Shown here: positions 1 through 5,994 of the stretch, in pieces | How the letters are laid out: each line of letters starts with the position of its first letter | How positions within the stretch are numbered: position 1 is the stretch's first letter | From: an uncultured Candidatus Melainabacteria bacterium | Lineage (GTDB): Bacteria > Cyanobacteriota > Vampirovibrionia > Gastranaerophilales > Gastranaerophilaceae | Direction: 5' to 3' | Length of the DNA stretch: 11,911 nucleotides | Assembly (NCBI GenBank): GCA_937891325.1 | Contig: CALAFU010000063.1 | Span: 1-11,911 of the forward strand | Notes under the pieces: generated by a model | What the model saw: the letters and a program-made list of their open reading frames with translations, nothing else | Databases searched by the model: none | What the model was told of the DNA's origin: nothing | Translations under genes and position numbers: made by a program

Positions 1-349
1 TCTTACCAGCTATAATGTGTTAACGGAAGGTTTATAAGATCCTGAAATAAATTCATGATGACATTGGAAATAGGCGATAAGACTGTAAGGCTATAAGACT
101 TTAAGTCATTTATTGTCAATAATGTATTTTAATCATAGTTTGACTTATTAAATTTTGTCCTAATTACGCCCAACGTTATGTCATGCTGAACTTGTTTCAG
201 CATCTTACCAGCTATAATGTGTTAACGGAAGGTTTATAAGATCCTGAAATAAATTCATGATGACATTGGAAATAGGCGATAAGACTGTAAGGCTATAAGA
301 CTTTAAGTCATTTATTGTCAATAATGTATTTTAATCATAGTTCGACTTA
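1..349. repeat. Direct tandem repeat, period 202 bp (two copies, left copy cut by window start)
   Basis: Bases 1-147 recur at 203-349 with one mismatch (T141 against C343); the match ends at 148/350. Bases 148-202 lie between the matching blocks and include the left palindrome arm (180-207) that precedes copy 2. The unit may extend left of the window, so its true boundaries and copy number are unknown. Each copy contains an imperfect palindrome (39-59 and 241-261) and the short tract ATAAGACT twice. No open reading frame of note lies here. Near-identity suggests a recent duplication, or an assembly artefact around a dispersed repeat. Confidence 0.93.
180..264. repeat. Composite GTCAT palindromic repeat (two inverted arms)
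   Basis: The left arm (180-207) begins GTCAT and contains a perfect 8-bp stem, ATGCTGAA (183-190) with TTCAGCAT (196-203), around the loop CTTGT. It ends in ATCTTA. The right arm (237-264) is its approximate reverse complement (23 of 28 positions by eye). It carries ATCCTGAA (241-248) against TTCATGAT (254-261), one mismatch, and ends in ATGAC. The right arm also exists at 35-62 in the first repeat copy. This resembles REP/MITE-like non-coding elements. No transposase is present in the window. Confidence 0.8.
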
Positions 350-415
350 ACGACTTTATTCTTATTGACTTATTGTCTTTAAAATTTTTAGGCATTAAGC
401 TTTTATAAATAATGT

Positions 416-443
416 TTTACGCATTGTATTTTTATGCTAAAAT
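416..443 (+). promoter_or_regulatory. Probable sigma-70-type promoter for proS operon
   Basis: A TTTACG -35-like box (416-421) and a TAAAAT -10-like box (438-443) are separated by 16 bp. TG at 435-436, one base before the -10 hexamer, gives an extended -10. The expected transcript start near 450 leaves a leader of about 20 nt, too short for a T-box or other riboswitch. Inferred from consensus only. Confidence 0.5.
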
Positions 444-471
444 ATTCTCAAATTAGTGAGGATTATAAATT

Positions 472-2211
472 ATGAAAATGTCAAAATTGTTTGTACAAAC
501 CCTAAGAGAATTCCCAGCAGATGCTGAAGTTGTTTCTCATAAATTTTTAGTAAGAGCTGGTTATATAAGAAAATTAACAAGTGGTGTTTACAACTATTTG
601 CCTTTAATGTGGCGTGTTTTAAGAAAAATTGAAAACATCATTAGAGAAGAATTAAACGCATCAGGCGCACAAGAATTGTTACTTCCTGTTGTTCAACCAA
701 GAGAACTTTGGGACGAATCTGGCAGATGGGAAGCATACGGCAGAGAATTAGCTCGTTTCAGAGATAGACACGACCGTGAAATGTGCTTGTCACCAACAGC
801 AGAAGAAGTTATTACAGCAGTTGCTCGTGACGGTTTAAAATCTTACAAACAAATGCCTGTAAACTTATATCAATTCCAAGAAAAATTCAGAGATGAAGTT
901 CGCCCTCGTTTTGGTTTACTTAGAGGTCGTGAATTCATTATGAAAGACGGTTACAGTTTTGACGTTGACCAAGAAGGTTTGGAAAAAGAATACCAAAACA
1001 TGGCTGATGCATATACAAGAATTTTCAAACGCTGTGGACTTGAAACAAAAATGGTTCAATCAGATTCAGGTGCTATCGGCGGTAGCGTAAGCCACGAATT
1101 TATGGTAATCACTACAACTGACGCAGGCGAAAACGACGTATTCTACTGTGACGGTTGTGATTATTCAGCAAACTCAAACCACGCAGTTTCAAAACTTCCA
1201 CCAGCAGAGGTTGACGGAAGCAAATTCGGTTTCAACGAAACAAAAGTTGTTGATACTCCTCAAACTCACTCAATTGAAGAACTTTGCAACTTCTTGAACA
1301 TTCCTGCAACAATTATTCTAAAATGCTTAGTTTACATTGTTGATAAAAAACCTGTTCTAGCTTTAATTAGAGCTGACAAAGAAGTTGAAGAAACAAAATT
1401 GATGAACGCTGTTGGTGGTATGGATATCAGAATTGCTTCAGCTCCTGAAATTGAAGAATTAATGGTAGAAAAAGGCTTTAATGCTGCAAAAGGTTTCATC
1501 GGTCCTAAAGGTATGGACGGAGTTACAATTATTGCAGACGAAACTGTTAAAGATATGAAAAACTTCGTTGTTGGTATCAACCAAGAAGACAAACACATGG
1601 TTGGTGCAAACTTAGATGTTGATATTCCTCACATCGAAAAATTTGAAGACATCAGACTTGCTCAAGCTGGTGAAATTTGCCCACAATGCGGTCAACCATT
1701 AAAGGTTACAAGAGGTATTGAGGTTGGTAACATTTTCCAACTTGGTACAAAATACTCAAAACCAATGAACGCAATGTTCTTAGACAAAAACGGCAAGGCT
1801 CAACCTTACGTAATGGGTTGTTACGGTATTGGTGTTACAAGAACTGCCGCTGCTGCTGTTGAAAGATGGCATGATGAACACGGTATCTTATGGCCAATCC
1901 AAATTGCTCCATACCACGTTTGCGTTGTACCTTTAAACGACAAGGACGAACAACAAATGAGCGTTGCGAAAGAAATTTACGCAAAACTTATGAACGCAGG
2001 TATTGAAGCTGTTCTTGACGACCGTCCAGAAAGAGCTGGGGTTAAATTTAAAGACGCAGATTTAATCGGCTTCCCATTCAGAATTACAGTTGGTAAAACA
2101 ATTTCTGAAGGTCAAGTTGAATTGAAAACACGTCAAACAGATTCAACAGAATCAATGACTCCAGAACAAGCAGTTGAAAAAGTTATTACAAAAGTAAAGG
2201 AAGTTTTATAA
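472..2211 (+). CDS. proS: Prolyl-tRNA synthetase (bacterial type, with editing domain)
   Basis: Class II aminoacyl-tRNA synthetase that charges tRNA-Pro with proline in the cytoplasm. The 579 residues match the bacterial ProRS length. Visible parts are: motif 1 region ending at P72; the hallmark TAEE (109-112) and motif 2 with FRDEVRPRFG (139-148); an inserted YbaK-like editing domain (about 240-390) with the LKCLVY stretch where the editing lysine normally lies; motif 3 GCYGIGVTR (449-457); and the anticodon-binding domain from about 478 (APYHVCVVPL). CDGC (226-229) and CPQC (403-406) flank the insertion and may form a metal or structural knuckle. GAGGA at 458-462, 9 nt upstream, selects the ATG at 472 over the second Met at 478. 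It is the first gene of an operon and its stop overlaps the next start by one base (TAATG). Confidence 0.97.
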   Translation: MKMSKLFVQTLREFPADAEVVSHKFLVRAGYIRKLTSGVYNYLPLMWRVLRKIENIIREELNASGAQELLLPVVQPRELWDESGRWEAYGRELARFRDRHDREMCLSPTAEEVITAVARDGLKSYKQMPVNLYQFQEKFRDEVRPRFGLLRGREFIMKDGYSFDVDQEGLEKEYQNMADAYTRIFKRCGLETKMVQSDSGAIGGSVSHEFMVITTTDAGENDVFYCDGCDYSANSNHAVSKLPPAEVDGSKFGFNETKVVDTPQTHSIEELCNFLNIPATIILKCLVYIVDKKPVLALIRADKEVEETKLMNAVGGMDIRIASAPEIEELMVEKGFNAAKGFIGPKGMDGVTIIADETVKDMKNFVVGINQEDKHMVGANLDVDIPHIEKFEDIRLAQAGEICPQCGQPLKVTRGIEVGNIFQLGTKYSKPMNAMFLDKNGKAQPYVMGCYGIGVTRTAAAAVERWHDEHGILWPIQIAPYHVCVVPLNDKDEQQMSVAKEIYAKLMNAGIEAVLDDRPERAGVKFKDADLIGFPFRITVGKTISEGQVELKTRQTDSTESMTPEQAVEKVITKVKEVL

Positions 2212-2540
2212 TGAGCGATTGCATTTTTTGTAAAATAATCAACAAAGAAATTCCTTCAAATTTTGTTTACGAAGATGATGCAGTAATTGCAATTAACGAC
2301 CTTAATCCGCAAGCAGATACTCACGTTTTAGTAATCCCTAAAACTCACGTTGCATCATTGGCAGAGCTTGAAGATGAAGAATTAATGGTTAAACTTTTAA
2401 AAGGCGTTAAAGCGACCGCTAAAAAACTTGGTTTAACTGATTACAGAACAATTATGAACACAGGTAAAGGTGCAGGACAAACTGTTTTCCACCTACACGT
2501 ACATATTTTAGCCGGCAAATTAACTGAAAAATTAGGCTAA
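2211..2540 (+). CDS. HIT-family (HINT-like) purine nucleotide phosphoramidase
   Basis: A small (109 aa) cytoplasmic histidine-triad protein. The active-site triad HLHVHIL has His94, His96 and His98, the last being the expected nucleophile. An N-terminal CIFCKI supplies the Cys4/Cys7 pair common in HINT-branch proteins, and NDLNPQADTHVLVIPK (29-44) is the typical nucleotide-binding region. Family members hydrolyse AMP-lysine or AMP-amino-acid phosphoramidates, so a neighbour that forms aminoacyl-adenylates (proS) is a sensible though unproven partner. The start codon shares its A with the proS stop, and AAGGA at 2197-2201 lies 9 nt upstream, so translational coupling is likely. The physiological substrate cannot be read from sequence. 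Confidence 0.95.
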   Translation: MSDCIFCKIINKEIPSNFVYEDDAVIAINDLNPQADTHVLVIPKTHVASLAELEDEELMVKLLKGVKATAKKLGLTDYRTIMNTGKGAGQTVFHLHVHILAGKLTEKLG

Positions 2541-2581
2541 AAACTCACTAAACATTACTCCAAAATAAGAGGTAGAAATTT

Positions 2582-3427
2582 ATGGCAGACGAACAAAAAT
2601 ATTATAGAGAAACAACACCATCAGGCTTTGGTATCGCAATCAAAATCAAAGATGTGTTGTACTCTACTGAATCAAAATATCAAAAAATTGAAGTTCTAGA
2701 TTCAGAATCTTCTTTAGGCAAAATCTTAACCCTAAACGGCTTAATGTTCGTCACAGAAGGCGATGCTTATCATTACAATGAAATGATTGCTCATGTTCCA
2801 ATGATTAGCCACCCTTGCCCTAAAAATGTTTTAATTATAGGCGGTGGTACAGGTGCATCTACTCACGAAGTTTTGAAACACAGCACCGTTGAAAAAGTTG
2901 TTGTTGTTGATATTGACGAAGAAGTTGTAAACACTTGCAAAAAATATTTACCAAAAATTGCAAGCGGACTTGATGATTCAAAAGTTCAAGTTAAAATTGA
3001 AAACGCTTTTGAATATTTAAAAAATACTGATGAAAAATTTGACGTAGTTCTTATCACATCTCCAGACCCACTAGGCCCTGGGGTTGGTGAATATACAAGC
3101 GAAGTATATGACAATTTAAAAAGAGTTCTAAACGACGACGGTATAATCGTTATGCAATCAGAAAGTCCTGTTGCAAACGTTGAAAAGAGCAAAAAATTAT
3201 ACGAAAGCCTATTAAAAGTTTTCAAAATCGTAAAAACTTACACATCACCTGTTCCAACTTACCCAGGAAGCTGTTGGGCTTGGGCATATTGCTCTCAAAC
3301 AGTTGAACCGTTAAAAAATATTGATGAAAAAAGATACGAAGAAGTTGTTAGCCAATGCAAATTGTTTAACAAAAAATATGCGCAACAACGTTTTGAACAA
3401 GAAACAATTTTAGACGAATTGCTATAA
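2582..3427 (+). CDS. Spermidine synthase-like paralogue, probably catalytically altered
   Basis: 281 aa with the complete aminopropyltransferase layout: an N-terminal beta-strand tetramerisation domain (about 1-55), then a Rossmann methyltransferase-like fold. Key residues differ from the SpeE consensus. GGGDG is GGGTG (Thr90 for Asp), DE-x-x-YHEM is DAYHYNEM (Ala62 for Glu, Asn66 for His), and the catalytic Asp of the D-x-x-DP motif is Thr159 (TSPDP). The SAM-ribose Glu is Asp110, and the C-terminal ALP-x-(F/Y)L motif seen in SpeE is absent. PTYPGS (225-230) remains. About half the residues match the next gene, indicating a local duplication. It lies 41 nt after the HIT gene, with AAGAGGT (2567-2573) as ribosome-binding site. 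It could be an inactive partner, a regulator, or an enzyme with another amine substrate. Confidence 0.85.
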   Translation: MADEQKYYRETTPSGFGIAIKIKDVLYSTESKYQKIEVLDSESSLGKILTLNGLMFVTEGDAYHYNEMIAHVPMISHPCPKNVLIIGGGTGASTHEVLKHSTVEKVVVVDIDEEVVNTCKKYLPKIASGLDDSKVQVKIENAFEYLKNTDEKFDVVLITSPDPLGPGVGEYTSEVYDNLKRVLNDDGIIVMQSESPVANVEKSKKLYESLLKVFKIVKTYTSPVPTYPGSCWAWAYCSQTVEPLKNIDEKRYEEVVSQCKLFNKKYAQQRFEQETILDELL

Positions 3428-3435
3428 GGAGCTTT

Positions 3436-4284
3436 ATGCAAGACGACGAACAACTGTATTATCAAGAATTTACACCATCTGGATATGGTATCTCTATCAA
3501 GGTTAAAAAAGTTTTGTTTTCAGAAGAATCTGAGTTTCAAAAAATTGAAGTTCTAGACTCAGACTCAAAATTAGGCAAAATATTAACTTTGGACGATTTA
3601 ATGGTAGCAACAGAAGGTGATGAATATTTTTATCACGAAATGATTGTGCATATTCCAATGCTTAACCACCCTTGCCCTAAAGACATTTTAATCATTGGCG
3701 GTGGTGACGGCGGAACAGTTAGAGAAGTGTTTAAACACAACACAGTTGAGCACGTAACTCTTTGCGAAATTGACAAGGAAGTTGTTGCAACCTCTAAAAA
3801 GTTCTTCCCTACACTTTCTTGCGAATTTGACAATCCAAAATTAGAAATAATTTACGAAAACGCAATTGAATTTATTAAAGATAAGAAAAATTGCTATGAT
3901 GTAGTTTTATTAGACACTCCAGACCCATTAAGTTTGGGCGTTGGCTTGTTTACAGAAGAGTTTTACAAGAACGTTAGAGACTCTCTAAAAGACGGCGGAA
4001 TTATGGTAACTCAATCAGAAAGCCCTGTTGCGCTTGAAGAAGAAATTAAAGAGATGTACTCAATGCTTAAAAATGCATTCTCAATCGTAAGCACTTATAC
4101 CTCTGTAATTCCGACATACCCTGGAGGCTATTGGGCTTGGGCATTCTGTTCAAAAGACGTTGAACCGCTTTCATTTATCGACGAAAAACGAGCAGAAGAA
4201 ATTACGCAAAAATGCAAGATTTATAACTTAAATTATCACAAGGCTTGCTACGCTTTGCCAACCTTCTTAGATGAATTGAAGTAA
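3436..4284 (+). CDS. speE: Spermidine synthase (polyamine aminopropyltransferase)
   Basis: 282 aa, SpeE length. The family transfers an aminopropyl group from decarboxylated S-adenosylmethionine to putrescine (in some lineages agmatine or other amines). Retained motifs are GDEYFYHEM (61-69), the cofactor loop GGGDGGTVRE (88-97), CEID with Glu111, catalytic Asp160 in DTPDP (160-164), QSES (193-196), PTYPGG (226-231) and C-terminal ALPTFLDEL (273-281). Two departures from consensus: the GPA/GPG following DP is SLG, and the adenine-contacting DG is NA (142-143). It starts 8 nt after the stop of its paralogue. TAAGGAG (3425-3431) overlaps that stop and lies only 4 nt from the ATG. No speD or putrescine-forming gene is present in the window, so the natural substrate is inferred. 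Confidence 0.9.
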   Translation: MQDDEQLYYQEFTPSGYGISIKVKKVLFSEESEFQKIEVLDSDSKLGKILTLDDLMVATEGDEYFYHEMIVHIPMLNHPCPKDILIIGGGDGGTVREVFKHNTVEHVTLCEIDKEVVATSKKFFPTLSCEFDNPKLEIIYENAIEFIKDKKNCYDVVLLDTPDPLSLGVGLFTEEFYKNVRDSLKDGGIMVTQSESPVALEEEIKEMYSMLKNAFSIVSTYTSVIPTYPGGYWAWAFCSKDVEPLSFIDEKRAEEITQKCKIYNLNYHKACYALPTFLDELK

Positions 4285-4294
4285 AAAACTTTAT

Positions 4295-4382
4295 GTCATC
4301 CCGCATAAGTGAAACGCATTGCGGGATCTTTTTCAAGAGATTTTTAAAGATACCGCAACGCACTTCGTTTGCGCGGTATGAC
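4295..4382. repeat. Composite GTCAT palindromic repeat, GC-rich stem variant
   Basis: The left arm (4295-4330) begins GTCAT and ends ATCTT. The right arm (4347-4382) begins AAGAT and ends ATGAC. The arms are inverted copies, matching at about 27 of 36 positions by eye. The left arm holds the perfect 8-bp stem ATCCCGCA (4298-4305)/TGCGGGAT (4320-4327); the right holds ATACCGC (4350-4356)/GCGGTAT (4373-4379). Its local GC content stands out from the AT-rich background. It has the same outer frame as the repeat at 180-264 but a different stem. Confidence 0.8.
4298..4333 (+). terminator. Probable rho-independent terminator after speE
   Basis: An 8-bp GC-rich stem, ATCCCGCA with TGCGGGAT, around a 14-nt loop is followed by CTTTTT, 13 nt after the speE stop. 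It fits an intrinsic terminator for the proS operon. It is formed by the left arm of the palindromic repeat, so the element seems to have been co-opted. The loop is longer than usual, hence moderate confidence. Confidence 0.55.
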
Positions 4383-4413
4383 GGAATGCTGAATTTTTCT
4401 TCTATACATCTAT

Positions 4414-4442
4414 GAGATTCTGAAACAAGTTCAGAATGACAT
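4414..4442. repeat. GTCAT palindromic repeat, single arm in inverted orientation
   Basis: A perfect stem ATTCTGAA (4417-4424)/TTCAGAAT (4430-4437) with loop ACAAG, followed by GACATT. Read on the minus strand it is the same element as 179-205: same GTCAT end and same CTTGT loop. One stem base pair is changed on both sides (T-A here, G-C there). A decayed half-arm, TCATTCTGAAC, lies at 4566-4576. Confidence 0.75.
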
Positions 4443-4491
4443 TAGGTTTTATTTGCCCTCTCATAATGGGTCTATCATTCACCACAATATT

Positions 4492-4513
4492 CTTAGTTAC
4501 AAATGTAACTAAG
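4492..4513. promoter_or_regulatory. Perfect 10-bp dyad CTTAGTTACA-AA-TGTAACTAAG, possible operator
   Basis: A perfect inverted repeat with a 2-nt centre and followed by TTTT (4514-4517), about 137 bp upstream of murF. The core TACA-N2-TGTA matches the operator core described for BlaI/MecI/CopY-type winged-helix repressors, some of which respond to cell-wall stress. The alternative reading is a weak, AT-rich intrinsic terminator, with the T run only 4 long. The dyad is directly visible; its function is inferred. Confidence 0.4.
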
Positions 4514-4602
4514 TTTTAAATACATTTCTTTTATACCTAAATGCGTGCTTTTTCTTCTTACTTTTTCATTCTGAACTATTTTTTAAAAATATTCAAGATA
4601 AT

Positions 4603-4643
4603 TTCAAAAAAATAGTGTATATTACGTATATTTGGTGTAAAAT
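4603..4643 (+). promoter_or_regulatory. Probable promoter region for the murF-folC operon
   Basis: TTCAAA (4603-4608) and TATATT (4627-4632) are spaced by 18 bp. A second -10-like TAAAAT lies at 4638-4643. Either would start transcription within about 10 nt of the murF ATG at 4650, giving a very short or absent leader. No Shine-Dalgarno sequence is visible before that ATG, which fits near-leaderless translation. Consensus match only. Confidence 0.4.
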
Positions 4644-4649
4644 TTTCTT

Positions 4650-5994
4650 ATGAAATTCACAACTGAAGAATTAATTTTTGCAACCGGTGCAAAAGTATTA
4701 AAAAATAACACAAAAACTGAATTATTCTCTATTTCAACCGATACAAGAACCATTAAATCTGAAAATGTCTATATCGGTTTGAAGGGTGAATCTTTTGACG
4801 GCGAAAACTTTATTGACAAAGCCGTCGAAGCAGGCGCAAGAGCTTATTTTACGACAAAGGGAACCGTTTTAGACAATGCAGAATTGATTTTGCAAGTTCC
4901 TGACCCTATGATTGCATACTTGCAACTTGCAAACTTGTACTTGAACAAGGTAGCACCAAAAGTTATCGCACTTACAGGAAGTTCTGGAAAAACAACAACA
5001 AAGGAAATGCTTACAAGCGTTTGCAAACAAGCGTTCAGAACTCATGCAACACCTCTAAACCACAACAACGAAGTAGGTTTTTGCCAAACAATTCTTTCAA
5101 TGCCAACAGACACGCAAGTTTTAATCCTTGAAATGGGTATGAGAGGTTTAGGTGAAATTGAACTTCTTTCAAAATATTCACACCCTGATATTACGATTAT
5201 CACTAACGTTGGAACTTCTCACATCGGCAGATTAGGAAGTCGTGAAAATATTGCAAAAGCAAAATGCGAAATTTGCAAATATCAAAAAGAAGACGGCTGT
5301 TTTATTGCTCACGACAGCGATTTAATCAGACAAACCGTTGAGTTTAAGGGTGAAAAGATTTATTTTTCAATCAAAGACGTTGAATTTATTGAAAAACAAA
5401 TCGGCAAAACAAAATTTGAATATAAAAACGAAGAATATCAACTAAATATTGAAGGTGATTACAACGTCGATCGAAAACTCTCTTGCAGTAATTGAAGCAG
5501 GGTTGCAGTTAGAAATGAACCCTGACAATATCAGAGATGGTTTAAAGGCTTATGCACCAATTGAAAAACGTTGGCAAATCGAAAAAGTCGGCGAATATCA
5601 AGTTATAAATGACGCTTACAACGCAAATCCAGACTCTATGAAAGCCGCTTTATCAACAGTTTTAGAGCTTTATCCAAAAGCAACTCTTGTTTTAGGCAAC
5701 ATGGGCGAACTTGGAACAGACGAAGAATTTTATCACCAAGAAATTGGTAATTTTATTATCAGTAAATTGACTGAAAACAACGATATTCGAGTAATCACAG
5801 TTGGAAATTTAGCAAAGAAAATTGCTGAAAAAGTTGCTGAAAACGGTATTCCAACAGCCTCTTTTGAAAACAACTGTCAAGCAACTCGATACATTCTTGA
5901 AAATGTTGAAAAAAATTCAACAATATTTTTAAAAGCCTCACGTTCAATGAAATTTGAGGAAATTTTAAACAAACTTAAAGGAGAAATCTCATGA
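4650..5994 (+). pseudogene. murF: UDP-MurNAc-tripeptide:D-Ala-D-Ala ligase, frameshifted
   Basis: MurF adds D-Ala-D-Ala to the UDP-MurNAc tripeptide in the cytoplasm. Frame one (4650-5495, 281 codons) holds the N-terminal substrate domain, the P-loop GSSGKTTTK (110-118), and the NHNNEVG (137-143) and TNVGTSHIGRLGS (185-197) regions. It then hits a TGA after a 4-bp TCGA duplication at 5467-5474. The coding pattern resumes in another frame at 5473 with ENSLAVIEAG and the C-terminal domain, including RWQIEKVG and NDAYNANPDSM. Removing one TCGA restores GDYNVENSLAVIEAG and a protein of about 446 aa, the normal MurF length. Only a TTG at 5449 could restart the second frame, without an evident ribosome-binding site. 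The gene is essential in peptidoglycan makers, so a sequence error or a very recent mutation is more likely than old decay. The final stop overlaps mraY (ATGA). Confidence 0.93.
5467..5474. repeat. TCGA tandem duplication causing murF frameshift
   Basis: Two adjacent TCGA tetramers. The upstream frame reads through GTC-GAT-CGA; deleting one copy gives GTC-GAA-AAC (Val-Glu-Asn), which joins the two murF halves exactly at the conserved N-V-x-N-x-L-A region of the family. Confidence 0.9.

Larger units (their letters stand above)
4285..4649. other. Intergenic region between polyamine and cell-wall operons
   Basis: 365 nt without a recognisable gene on either strand. In order it holds a terminator-like hairpin within the GC-rich palindrome (4295-4382), the single inverted palindrome (4414-4442), a 10-bp dyad (4492-4513), a pyrimidine-rich stretch (about 4525-4585) with a decayed repeat arm, and a likely promoter just before murF. 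I see no tRNA or riboswitch fold here. Confidence 0.7.

Noticed and set aside
8..220. TATAAT at 11-16 and 213-218 as promoters within the direct repeat
   Set aside because: No -35 box at suitable spacing; the best candidate (TTGTTT, 193-198) leaves only 14 bp. It is probably chance in AT-rich repeat DNA.
1..471. T-box riboswitch or other leader ahead of proS
   Set aside because: No conserved T-box bulge sequence or terminator hairpin is visible, and the predicted transcript start leaves only about 20 nt of leader.
1332..1598. Minus-strand open frames inside proS and other genes
   Set aside because: They mirror strongly coding + strand genes, resemble no known family, and have no operon or start-site support.
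4285..4649. CRISPR array or small RNA gene in the intergenic region
   Set aside because: The repeats are inverted, few and unevenly spaced, with no regular spacers; no conserved RNA fold was recognised.
5449..5994. C-terminal half of murF as an independent gene starting at TTG
   Set aside because: It lacks the ATPase domain and a visible Shine-Dalgarno; its first residues are only the out-of-frame reading of murF codons before the duplication.
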